From Pseudoteredinibacter isoporae_A (GTDB taxonomy: Bacteria > Pseudomonadota > Gammaproteobacteria > Pseudomonadales > Cellvibrionaceae), in the NCBI RefSeq assembly GCF_040372805.1, contig NZ_BAABWJ010000001.1:744001-808000 (forward strand): DNA of 64,000 nucleotides, written 5' to 3'. Below the pieces are notes generated by a model. The model was not told where the DNA came from. It was given only the letters and a program-made list of their open reading frames with translations, and did no database searches. Positions 45,363-53,768 of the stretch are shown here, piece by piece (the first letter of the stretch is position 1; each line of letters starts with the position of its first letter). The position numbers were made by a program, and so were the translations under genes.

Positions 45363-47519
45363 CTAGCGGGAAATGAACCCCCGTTCGTTCAGCGAGGACA
45401 TCAACTCGGCCAGTCGCACCGGCTTACTGAACAGATACCCTTGAAATTGGCGACACCCCAAACGTTGCAAGGCTTCGTATTGATGCTGATGCTCAACACC
45501 TTCGGCAACCACCTGTTTATTCAGTGCTTTGGCCATGGCCATCATGGCATCAATGATCGCTGACTGTTGATCATTCTGGCCGAGTTCGTCGATGAAGCTT
45601 TTGTCTATCTTGATGGTGTCGATCGGGAATTTATTAAGATAGCCCAGGGAACAATAACCGGTACCAAAATCATCCACCGATATAGAAAAACCGGCGTCCG
45701 CCAACTGACACAAAACATCAAAATGACCATCACTGTCCTGGGCCAAAATATTTTCTGTCACCTCGATATTGAACTGATTCACAGACAAGCCAAAGGATTC
45801 AATAATGTCTGTCCAACGCTCGACGGGGTTGCGTCGTTTGGCCAACTCTTTCGGCGAGCGGTTCGTGCACAGCATCAAATTACGAATGCCCGCCTGCTGC
45901 AACTGAAACCCCGCATAACAAGCTTGTTCCAGAATCAAATCGTCCAACTTCGATATTAAGTTAAACTCTTCGGCAATATCGATAAACACATCTGGCGCCA
46001 CGTACTCTCCTTCGTAACACCAGCGCGCCAACACCTCCAGTTTCAACTGTTCTTTGTCGTTTTCGTTTCGGATTTCCTGAAAACAGACATCAAGCTCCCG
46101 ATTGATGATGGCTTCTTGTAGCGCATTCTTCAACGCCAACTTTTCTTCCATCGCCTGATGCATATCAGAGGTGAAGAACTGATACTGATTTCTTCCTAAG
46201 CTCTTAGCGCTATACATCGCCTGATCGGCGTGTGCAATCAATTGTTCCCGATCAGAACCATCGCTTGGATACAACGCAATGCCCAAGCTGCTGGTCACAA
46301 ACAGGCGATTGGACTGTAGGTTAAAGGGCTCCTGCATGGCTTTGGTGATCTGTTCCAATACGGCAATTGCATCAGACATTTTATCAATCGGGTCAACAAT
46401 AAACGTAAACTCATCGCCACCAAAGCGGGCGATTGTATCACTGGATCTCAAGGTTTGTTTTAAACGCAAGGATACTTCAGCCAGCAGCACATCTCCCCAG
46501 GAATGCCCCAAGCTGTCATTGATGGACTTGAACATATCAATGTCCATAAATATAACGGCAAACTTTTTGCTTTTACGGCGGGAAATTCGAATGGCCTGAT
46601 CAAGACGATCATTAAACAGCTGACGATTGGGAAGGCCAGTCAAACTATCATAGTTCGCTTGCAAGTGAATGGTTTTTTCAGCGTGCTTTTTACTGGTGAT
46701 ATCGTTCAGTACGGCCACGTAGTTTTCAATATCGCCGCTTCGATTTCGGCTGGCTGTTACCTGAACTTGAACCGTGTAGAAAACCCCATCCTTGTGGCGA
46801 CCATTAATTTCTCCCACCCAACTCCCAACGGTCTCCATAGATTCCGAAAAGGTGTACAACAGTTGCTTATTACGCCCGAGAAATTCGGTGTCGTAAATAT
46901 GTCTATTACTTAGCTCTTCAAACTGATAGCCACTAATACGTTCATACGCTCGATTGACCAATCTGATTTTAAATTGCGGATCAAAAATAACGATGGCTTC
47001 ATCCAGGCTACTGAAAACCTGATTCGCCACACTGAGTTGACGCATACTTTCAACGACCACTAATTCTCGAGAGATCAATCCGGAAAATAAATTAAACATG
47101 AGCTCTGCATGCTTAAGATCGGGAATAGTGCCTGAAAACAATGAGACCAAGATACCGATTACTTCATGATCAGCATTGCGCAGCGGTGTGCCCATATAGC
47201 TGTTGATGCCCATATCAATCAGCATATCGTCTTCAGGAAAATTGGCTTGCACATTGCCGTTGTAAGTACAAACCAAATCGCCGGATTCGGCCACCTGGCA
47301 ACAGGGGGTATCTTGCAGTTGGTAGTTAAAGTCCTCAAGTTCACCGTCGGGACTGTAGGTACTGATGGTTTTTGCGGTATTTGTGTCGTTATCGATGCTC
47401 GCGATGAAAACCATATTCGCGCTGAGGGCTTCGGCTAACGCTCTGACAATTGAGGGGAAAAATGCCTGGTCACCGGGTGATACGGATTGCAGTATTTCTT
47501 TGACCGTATGTTGTGACAT
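45363..47519 (-). CDS. GAF-PAS-GGDEF-EAL cyclic-di-GMP signalling protein
   Basis: 718-residue predicted cytoplasmic protein. From the ATG at 47519: GAF-like domain (about 15-160), PAS/PAC domain (about 165-285, with DEAIVIFDPQFKIRLVNRA), GGDEF domain (about 290-450, RFGGDEF intact), EAL domain (about 465-715, with EVLARW in place of EALLRW, NRSPKEL and DDFGTGY intact). Motif retention suggests it could both make and degrade c-di-GMP. An upstream TTG at 47543 is weaker. It lies next to phoU but is transcribed as its own unit. Confidence 0.94.
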   Translation of the reverse strand: MSQHTVKEILQSVSPGDQAFFPSIVRALAEALSANMVFIASIDNDTNTAKTISTYSPDGELEDFNYQLQDTPCCQVAESGDLVCTYNGNVQANFPEDDMLIDMGINSYMGTPLRNADHEVIGILVSLFSGTIPDLKHAELMFNLFSGLISRELVVVESMRQLSVANQVFSSLDEAIVIFDPQFKIRLVNRAYERISGYQFEELSNRHIYDTEFLGRNKQLLYTFSESMETVGSWVGEINGRHKDGVFYTVQVQVTASRNRSGDIENYVAVLNDITSKKHAEKTIHLQANYDSLTGLPNRQLFNDRLDQAIRISRRKSKKFAVIFMDIDMFKSINDSLGHSWGDVLLAEVSLRLKQTLRSSDTIARFGGDEFTFIVDPIDKMSDAIAVLEQITKAMQEPFNLQSNRLFVTSSLGIALYPSDGSDREQLIAHADQAMYSAKSLGRNQYQFFTSDMHQAMEEKLALKNALQEAIINRELDVCFQEIRNENDKEQLKLEVLARWCYEGEYVAPDVFIDIAEEFNLISKLDDLILEQACYAGFQLQQAGIRNLMLCTNRSPKELAKRRNPVERWTDIIESFGLSVNQFNIEVTENILAQDSDGHFDVLCQLADAGFSISVDDFGTGYCSLGYLNKFPIDTIKIDKSFIDELGQNDQQSAIIDAMMAMAKALNKQVVAEGVEHQHQYEALQRLGCRQFQGYLFSKPVRLAELMSSLNERGFISR

Positions 47520-47696
47520 GAGACCGCTCTGACTTCCTGGCAATAGCTTAAACCAACACTAAAGCCCACCAAAGCGCCATGAATGACCATGCGATCATCC
47601 GAATGACTGAGCCTAGTAGTACATAAACTGCCAGACAGTATAGGCCATGCCGCTTGAATCACCCATACTTTTTCTTGATATCCATCAAGACATGGA

Positions 47697-47744
47697 AACG
47701 CCGTTATTCCTTCGACGGGTTTTCCGCGAAAGAGTAACGGCGTT
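47697..47744 (-). terminator. Inverted repeat downstream of phoU
   Basis: AACGCCGTTA and TAACGGCGTT (10-bp arms) flank 28 bases that contain a smaller TTCG/CGAA pairing. It lies 19 bases after the phoU stop; it lacks a clear T run. Confidence 0.5.
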
Positions 47745-47762
47745 CAGAGAGGTGGAGGAAGC

Positions 47763-48479
47763 TTAGGCGTCTTTAACCTGGCGTTCCATTTCCTTAACGG
47801 AGGTGTGGCGAACATCCAGGCCTTTCACCAGATAAACAATGTGTTCAGCAATGTTTCGAGCGTGATCACCGATACGCTCCAATGAACGCAGCGCCCAAAT
47901 GATATTCATGACTCGACCAATAGAACGCGGATCTTCCATCATATAGGTCACCAGCTCACGCATGGCGGATTTGTATTCACGATCAACGGCTTTGTCATCA
48001 CGCGCCACTTTCACCGCAGCATCAACATCAAAGCGGGCAAAAGCGTCCAAAGTGGAATTCACCATCTTCTCAACGATATCACCAATATGGCGCAGCTCAA
48101 CATAGCCGTGGGGGGCTTGTCCTTCTTCGTTCAGGGCAATCGCCATTTTGGCGATCTTCTGGGCTTCATCACCCATGCGCTCCAAATCACGCGTCGCTTT
48201 TGATACGGCCAGAACCATACGCAAATCAGAAGCGGCCGGCTGGCGGCGCGCCAATACGGTGGTGCAGTTTTCATCGAGGCTCACTTCACGATTGTCGACC
48301 TCGTCTTCTATCACCATCACTTTTTCGGCAAGCTCGCTATCAGCTTGTTCGATGGCATCAACGGCATCGATGATCTGCTGTTGTACAACACCGCCCATTT
48401 CCAAAAGCTGGGTTTTCAGCTCTTCTAAATCGGCATTAAATTGACCAGAAATGTGCTGGTCCAGATTAAGATTATCCAT
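47763..48479 (-). CDS. phoU: Phosphate signalling complex protein PhoU
   Basis: 238 residues, two three-helix PhoU domains: residues about 15-105 and 120-210. Landmarks are HISGQFNADLEELKTQLLEMG, RRQPAASDLRMVLAVSKATRDLERMGDEA and SLERIGDHARNIAEH. It conveys phosphate status from Pst to PhoR and represses the regulon. GAGGAG precedes the ATG. Last gene of pstSCAB-phoU, 34 bases after pstB. Confidence 0.97.
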   Translation of the reverse strand: MDNLNLDQHISGQFNADLEELKTQLLEMGGVVQQQIIDAVDAIEQADSELAEKVMVIEDEVDNREVSLDENCTTVLARRQPAASDLRMVLAVSKATRDLERMGDEAQKIAKMAIALNEEGQAPHGYVELRHIGDIVEKMVNSTLDAFARFDVDAAVKVARDDKAVDREYKSAMRELVTYMMEDPRSIGRVMNIIWALRSLERIGDHARNIAEHIVYLVKGLDVRHTSVKEMERQVKDA

Positions 48480-48513
48480 TGTTAAAGCTCCTCGATCTTA
48501 GCTCAACCAGCAA

Positions 48514-49401
48514 TTAACCAAATCGACCGGTGATATAGGCTTCGGTCAGTTCATGTTCCGGGTTAGTGAAGACTTTTTCGGTGTCATTCACTTCAATCAG
48601 TTTGCCCAGGTGGAAATACGCGGTGCGATTGGAAACACGTGCAGCCTGCTGCATGGAGTGAGTCACGATGGCAATGGTGAAATTTTCACTCAACTCTGCG
48701 ATCAGCTCTTCAATTTTAGCGGTAGCGATAGGATCCAACGCCGAACAAGGTTCATCCATCAGAATCACTTCAGGGCTTACCGCGATGGTGCGCGCAATAC
48801 ACAGACGTTGCTGCTGACCACCGGAAAGACCGGTGCCTGGCGCGTGCAAACGATCTTTAACTTCGTCCCACAAACTGGCTTTACGCAAGCTGGTTTCCAC
48901 AATTTCATCCAACTCGGCTTTACGGCTGGTCAAACCATGAATGCGCGGGCCGTAGGCAACATTATCGTAAATGGACTTTGGAAACGGGTTGGGCTTCTGA
49001 AACACCATGCCAACGCGTGCACGTAAAGGCACAACATCCAGTTTCGGATCGTAAATGTCCTGACCTTCCAATGTCAGTGAACCTTGAACGCGACAAATAT
49101 CAATGGTGTCGTTCATACGGTTCAGACAGCGCAGGAATGTGGATTTACCACAACCTGATGGACCGATCATCGCAACAACTTCATTTTTACCGATATCCAG
49201 ACCGACATTGAAAATGGCCTGCTTTTCCGCATAAAAGACGTTTACATCACGCATGGACATCTTGGCATTTTCAACGAAAGGCGTACCTACAGTACCTTCG
49301 ATATCATCAACATTAGGTTGCGCTATTACATCTTCTTTCATAGTTTTTAACTTGTTTTCTTCCGCTTGCACGGCATTGTCGACACTTGCAGTGGCTTCCA
49401 T
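48514..49401 (-). CDS. pstB: Phosphate ABC transporter ATP-binding protein PstB
   Basis: ATPase of the high-affinity phosphate importer. Walker A GPSGCGKST, signature LSGGQQQR and Walker B VILMDEPCSALDP are all intact. The conserved domain starts near residue 48 (MSMRDVNVFYAEKQAIF), so there is an unusually long, acidic N-terminal extension of about 47 residues. I chose the ATG at 49401, which has AGGTGAT 6 bases upstream; an in-frame ATG at 49419 adds six residues. Lies between pstA and phoU. Confidence 0.96.
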   Translation of the reverse strand: MEATASVDNAVQAEENKLKTMKEDVIAQPNVDDIEGTVGTPFVENAKMSMRDVNVFYAEKQAIFNVGLDIGKNEVVAMIGPSGCGKSTFLRCLNRMNDTIDICRVQGSLTLEGQDIYDPKLDVVPLRARVGMVFQKPNPFPKSIYDNVAYGPRIHGLTSRKAELDEIVETSLRKASLWDEVKDRLHAPGTGLSGGQQQRLCIARTIAVSPEVILMDEPCSALDPIATAKIEELIAELSENFTIAIVTHSMQQAARVSNRTAYFHLGKLIEVNDTEKVFTNPEHELTEAYITGRFG

Positions 49402-49439
49402 AGTATCACCTGTATTCATTCTTTGCTGTAAGGCCGGGA

Positions 49440-50729
49440 TTACCAGCGGCGCTCCAGACGTTTACGCAACCAGACTGCCAGGGCATTCATCACGATCAGG
49501 AAGCCAAGCAGCACCATAATAGCCGCCGAGGTACGCTCCACAAAAGCGCGCTCAGGGCTGTCAGACCACAAGAAAATTTGTACCGGCAAAACGGTCGCCG
49601 GATCAGATACCCCACCGGGAATATCCACAATGAAGGCCACCATGCCGATCATCAGCAATGGTGCCGTTTCACCCAAAGCCTGGGCCAGGCCGATAATGGC
49701 GCCAGTCAACATACCCGGCATAGCCAGAGGCAACACATGGTGAAGAATCATTTGCATTTTTGACGCACCAATACCCAAAGCCGCTTCACGGATGGAAGGC
49801 GGAACGGCTTTGATCGCCGCACGACTGGAGATAATAATGGTGGGTAAGGTCATCAGCGTCAGCACCATGCCACCTACCAACGGCAGGGAACGCTGCATGC
49901 CAAACATCCCCACAAAGATTGCAACACCTAACAGACCAAAGATAATCGAGGGAACCGCTGCCAGATTATTGATGTTAACTTCAATCAGATCCGTCCACTT
50001 ATTCTTCGGTGCATACTCTTCCAGATAAACCGCTGCAGCCACACCAATTGGAAAAGACAGAATCAATGTCACCAACATGGTAAACAGGGAGCCCATGATG
50101 GCGCCACGAATACCGGCTTGCTCAGGCTCTCGGGAATCACCATTGGTGAAAAACACGGTATTGAAACGAGATTCAATTTCGCCATTGTCTTCGAGGCTTT
50201 TCACCCAACCTTGCTGCATATCATTTACGCGACCGGTAAATACTTTGCCATCTTTAGAAGCCGACTTTATATAGGTATCAATATCATCGTCGGCCATCAG
50301 CCAAACGGTTTGAGTGGTGTTCAAAATTGAGGGGTCAGCTTCCAGCATTTTACGCAGATCAAAACCACTGCCATTGCTGACCAGCTTATACAAGGTACGT
50401 TTATTTTTGCGGCCGCTGACGTCAGGGAAGCGCTCTCGCAATGCTTGTTTCACCACCCCCATATAGTTGGCACCAGCAACTTGGTTGCCATCACTTGGGT
50501 CACGAATGTCCAGAGCCTCGGCATCAAGATTGATTTCCAGCTTGATGTAGTTCTGAACAAAGGCGGTATAGCCTTTACCGATAATATCAGTGAACAAAAA
50601 TACCAGGCAGATCAAACCAAAAGTGATTGAGGCGATACCGTACGCCTTAAAGCGCTTTTCTGCACGGTAACGCTTAGCCAGATTTTTGTTCACCAAATCG
50701 ATGGCGTTCATTTTTTCTGTTGAGTTCAT
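49440..50729 (-). CDS. pstA: Phosphate ABC transporter permease PstA
   Basis: Membrane permease subunit, 429 residues from the ATG at 50729 (a GTG at 50741 is also in frame). The C-terminal half is the classical permease with about six helices and the EAALGIGASKMQMILHHVLP coupling loop. The N-terminal ~190 residues include a membrane helix and a periplasmic region that is typical of the longer gammaproteobacterial PstA (DUF3333-type). It pairs with PstC. Confidence 0.95.
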   Translation of the reverse strand: MNSTEKMNAIDLVNKNLAKRYRAEKRFKAYGIASITFGLICLVFLFTDIIGKGYTAFVQNYIKLEINLDAEALDIRDPSDGNQVAGANYMGVVKQALRERFPDVSGRKNKRTLYKLVSNGSGFDLRKMLEADPSILNTTQTVWLMADDDIDTYIKSASKDGKVFTGRVNDMQQGWVKSLEDNGEIESRFNTVFFTNGDSREPEQAGIRGAIMGSLFTMLVTLILSFPIGVAAAVYLEEYAPKNKWTDLIEVNINNLAAVPSIIFGLLGVAIFVGMFGMQRSLPLVGGMVLTLMTLPTIIISSRAAIKAVPPSIREAALGIGASKMQMILHHVLPLAMPGMLTGAIIGLAQALGETAPLLMIGMVAFIVDIPGGVSDPATVLPVQIFLWSDSPERAFVERTSAAIMVLLGFLIVMNALAVWLRKRLERRW

Positions 50730-50781
50730 GTTTTTATTCACTCAGTTAGCAAGTCAGTAGAACAATCGAGCGGACTATCTA

Positions 50782-52167
50782 TTAGTCGTACTGCTCGCGA
50801 TACTTTTTCACCACATGCAGGGCAAGGAAGTTCAGCCCCAGGGTCACGATAAAGAGCATCAAACCCAATGCAAACGCGGCCAGCGTTTTCGGGCTGTCAA
50901 ACTCTTGGTCACCCACAAGCAGGGTTACGATCTGTACCGTTACGGTGGTCACCGGCTCCAAAGGGTTTGCCGTCAAATTTGCCGCCAGGCTCGCCGCCAT
51001 AACCACAATCATGGTTTCACCAATGGCTCGGGAAACCGCCAGCAAAATACCGCCAACAATACCGGGCAGCGCGGCAGGAATAACCACTTGGCGAATGGTT
51101 TCAGATTGCGTTGACCCCAAACCCAAAGAGCCGTCGCGCAACGATTGCGGCACCGCGTTAATCACATCGTCGGACAGTGATGAAACGAAAGGAATGATCA
51201 TGATGCCCATGACCAGACCTGCGGCAAGTGCACTCTCAGAGGACACACTCAAACCCACAAGGCCGCCAGCGTCTCGAATCATCGGTGCAACCGTCAGGGC
51301 CGCAAAGAAACCGTAAACAACCGTAGGAATACCAGCCAGAATTTCCAGAGCAGGCTTAACCAGAGAGCGAACTCGTGTGCTGGCGTATTCAGACAGATAA
51401 ATCGCAGCCATCAAACCCGCCGGCACAGCGACAATCATTGCAATCAAGGAAATCAGCAAAGTACCCACGAACAGAGGGATCGCACCAAAGGCACCGGAGC
51501 CACCCACCTGGTCGGCGCGAATCGCCATTTGTGGACTCCACTCAGCACCAAACACAAAGTCGGTAATTGGAATCATGCTGAAGAAGCGAATCGATTCGAA
51601 CAATACCGACAACACAATGCCCACAGTGGTCAAAATGGCCAGACAGGAACAGGCCAGCAAAATAATTTTAAAGGCGTTCTCAACTTGATTACGTGCTTTC
51701 AATTGAGGTTGAATGCGACTCCAACCCCACACACCGGTCATCACGGCAACCAACAGAGCGACACCCGTCAAAGCATAGTTGCTGGTCTGGTGCAGACGAT
51801 CCAGAGTAGCGATGGCCTGCTGAACATAGGGTTCAGCGCCTTCGCCCATACCAGAGGCGGCCAGGTTTTCGATCGTATTGATGCGCAAACTGAGTTCCGT
51901 TGGATCCAGATTGCGAATGTTCTCTGGCAAGGACTGAATCAACAGTTGCTGGATGATCAAATCATCAAACACAATCCAGGCACCCAATACCGCCAAACTT
52001 GGAATGCCACACCATAACAGGGTCAGCATGCCGTAGTAGGAAGGCAGTGAGTTCAAGGCACGCACACCGCCAGCATTGGAAGCTTGGGCAAGCGAGCGTC
52101 CGCGACCCAAAATAAATGCGCCAGCCATTAGCAGTGCTAAAAAGGCAAATAATGTCGAGGTGTCCAT
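50782..52167 (-). CDS. pstC: Phosphate ABC transporter permease PstC
   Basis: Membrane permease subunit, 461 residues from the ATG at 52167, preceded by CGGTGAT; an upstream in-frame TTG at 52185 is less likely. The N-terminal region (about 1-200) has extra helices and a periplasmic segment, as in the long PstC of Pseudomonas. The C-terminal half holds the permease core with SLRDGSLGLGSTQSETIRQVV (EAA-like loop). It lies 217 bases behind pstS, with two hairpins in the gap. Confidence 0.95.
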   Translation of the reverse strand: MDTSTLFAFLALLMAGAFILGRGRSLAQASNAGGVRALNSLPSYYGMLTLLWCGIPSLAVLGAWIVFDDLIIQQLLIQSLPENIRNLDPTELSLRINTIENLAASGMGEGAEPYVQQAIATLDRLHQTSNYALTGVALLVAVMTGVWGWSRIQPQLKARNQVENAFKIILLACSCLAILTTVGIVLSVLFESIRFFSMIPITDFVFGAEWSPQMAIRADQVGGSGAFGAIPLFVGTLLISLIAMIVAVPAGLMAAIYLSEYASTRVRSLVKPALEILAGIPTVVYGFFAALTVAPMIRDAGGLVGLSVSSESALAAGLVMGIMIIPFVSSLSDDVINAVPQSLRDGSLGLGSTQSETIRQVVIPAALPGIVGGILLAVSRAIGETMIVVMAASLAANLTANPLEPVTTVTVQIVTLLVGDQEFDSPKTLAAFALGLMLFIVTLGLNFLALHVVKKYREQYD

Positions 52168-52209
52168 ATCACCGTGTCTCTGCAATCGTTGGTTCAGGTA
52201 CTTTTAGAA

Positions 52210-52254
52210 TTACACTCTTGGACATCAATACGTCCTTATATACCAAGAGTGTAA
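52210..52254 (-). repeat. 12-bp perfect inverted repeat in the pstS-pstC gap
   Basis: TTACACTCTTGG and CCAAGAGTGTAA flank 21 bases, with a smaller GGAC/GTCC pairing nested inside. It lies 43 bases before the pstC ATG. It may set pstS over pstC expression as an attenuator or RNA-stabilising hairpin. Confidence 0.65.
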
Positions 52255-52332
52255 ATCGAAAAGCACCACTTTATTTAATTCTCGTCTACAAGGCTATTTC
52301 TGAAACAACCGAAAGACCTGGAGTAGAAACGA

Positions 52333-52358
52333 ATAGCCCAGCTCGATGGCTGGGCTAT
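52333..52358 (-). terminator. Hairpin directly after pstS
   Basis: ATAGCCCAGC and GCTGGGCTAT form a perfect 10-bp stem with a 6-base loop, 26 bases after the pstS stop on the minus strand. The following TCGTTTC is only weakly T-rich, so partial termination that leaves pstS in excess is likely. Confidence 0.6.
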
Positions 52359-52383
52359 CCTATCGCTGCTTTTCCGAACCCAA

Positions 52384-53472
52384 TTACATGCTCAGGTTCT
52401 TCAAGTTTTTAACGTCAGCAGCAACTTGAGTGCGCTTGGAATCACCCAGTGGGATCATGCCTTTCTCAGTCAAGTAACCTTCTTCACCGAACGCCTTCTC
52501 GCTGGTGAATTCAGCCAAGTACTCTTTGATACCTGGAACAACACCGATGTGTGCTTTCTTAACGTAGAAGTAAAGTGGACGAGATACCGGGTAAGAACCG
52601 TCTGCGATGGATTCGAAAGTAGGCTCTTTACCGTCAACGATAGAACCTTGGATCATGTCAGAATTCTGATCCAGGAAAGAGAAACCGAAGATGCCCAACG
52701 CATTTTTGTTGGCATTCAGCTTCTGAACGATCAGGTTATCGTTTTCACCCGCTTCGATGTAAGGGCCATCTTCACGAACGCTGTGACAAATTGCCTTGTA
52801 CTTCTTCTTCAGAGTCTTCGCTTTGGCTTTGTCGCCAGCTTTCTTGGCTTTCTTGGACTGCTTCTTGATGTCCTTGATCCAACCAAACTTCTTACAGCCA
52901 CCTTCCATTGCCAACTCGGCGAATGCATCACGGGTACCGGACGTTGGAGGAGGACCCAATACTTCAATCTTCTTAGCAGGCAGTGCTGGGTTTACTTCTT
53001 TCCACGTTTTGTATGGGTTGGCAACCAGAGTTTCAGAACCGTCTGGGTTTGGAACTTCTTTAGCCAAAGCCAGGAACAGATCGCGACGAGTCAGCTTCAT
53101 AGTGTCGGCTGCTTTAGCGTTACCGATAACGATACCGTCATAACCGATCAGTACTTCAACAATGTCTTTAACGCCGTTAGACGCACACAGATCAACTTCA
53201 GAAGACTTGATGCGACGAGATGCGTTAGTGACGTCTGGGTGCTGAGTACCAACGCCCTGACAGAACAACTTCAAACCACCGCCAGAACCGGTAGACTCGA
53301 TTTTAGGCGTTTTAAACTGGGTAGACTTACCAAAGCGCTCAGCAACAACGGTTGCGAACGGATATACGGTTGAAGAACCTACTACCGTGATGTAATCGCG
53401 GGCAGCAGAAGCGACTTGAGTACCAGCCAGTGCTGCAGCAGCCAGTGTTGCGGTCATGAGAGTCTTTTTCAC
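52384..53472 (-). CDS. pstS: Periplasmic phosphate-binding protein PstS
   Basis: Substrate-binding protein of the Pst importer, 362 residues. Signal peptide residues 1-23 (cleavage near ASA/AR). Phosphate-binding segments are GSSTVYPF, ESTGSGGGL, SRRIKSSE and PTSGTRDAF. Residues about 202-226 are a lysine-rich insertion (12 lysines in 25 residues). The start is GTG with a perfect AGGAGG-type site. A four-unit Pho box array lies upstream, so it is the PhoB-controlled head of the operon. Confidence 0.96.
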   Translation of the reverse strand: MKKTLMTATLAAAALAGTQVASAARDYITVVGSSTVYPFATVVAERFGKSTQFKTPKIESTGSGGGLKLFCQGVGTQHPDVTNASRRIKSSEVDLCASNGVKDIVEVLIGYDGIVIGNAKAADTMKLTRRDLFLALAKEVPNPDGSETLVANPYKTWKEVNPALPAKKIEVLGPPPTSGTRDAFAELAMEGGCKKFGWIKDIKKQSKKAKKAGDKAKAKTLKKKYKAICHSVREDGPYIEAGENDNLIVQKLNANKNALGIFGFSFLDQNSDMIQGSIVDGKEPTFESIADGSYPVSRPLYFYVKKAHIGVVPGIKEYLAEFTSEKAFGEEGYLTEKGMIPLGDSKRTQVAADVKNLKNLSM

Positions 53473-53587
53473 GTTATCCTCCTGAGGATCGTGTTTTCTA
53501 GTCGAAAGCGCTGTTTGCTTGTAGTCGCGCTATGTTAATGAACTGGCTACTGAGCCGAGTGTTCAATCAAGGGCGATACTAGATTTT

Positions 53588-53631
53588 ACGAGTGACAATT
53601 CTATGAATGTAATATGACAGAAGTGTTACAG
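53588..53631 (-). promoter_or_regulatory. Four-unit Pho box array upstream of pstS
   Basis: Read on the minus strand, four consecutive 11-base units run CTGTAACACTT, CTGTCATATTA, CATTCATAGAA and TTGTCACTCGT. These match the PhoB direct-repeat pattern, with CTGTCAT as the best unit. The array ends about 115 bases before the pstS start. Confidence 0.85.
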
Positions 53632-53768
53632 AGCTGGCATCTAAATAAGCATACCTACACCTTGTATTATTGCCTTTTACTCATCCCTATATATAGTTGC
53701 TAACGCCCTCAGGCCACGCGCCCTTAAGTCACGAGGGTCCTATTTTATTCGCGTAAGGAGTACGCCTC

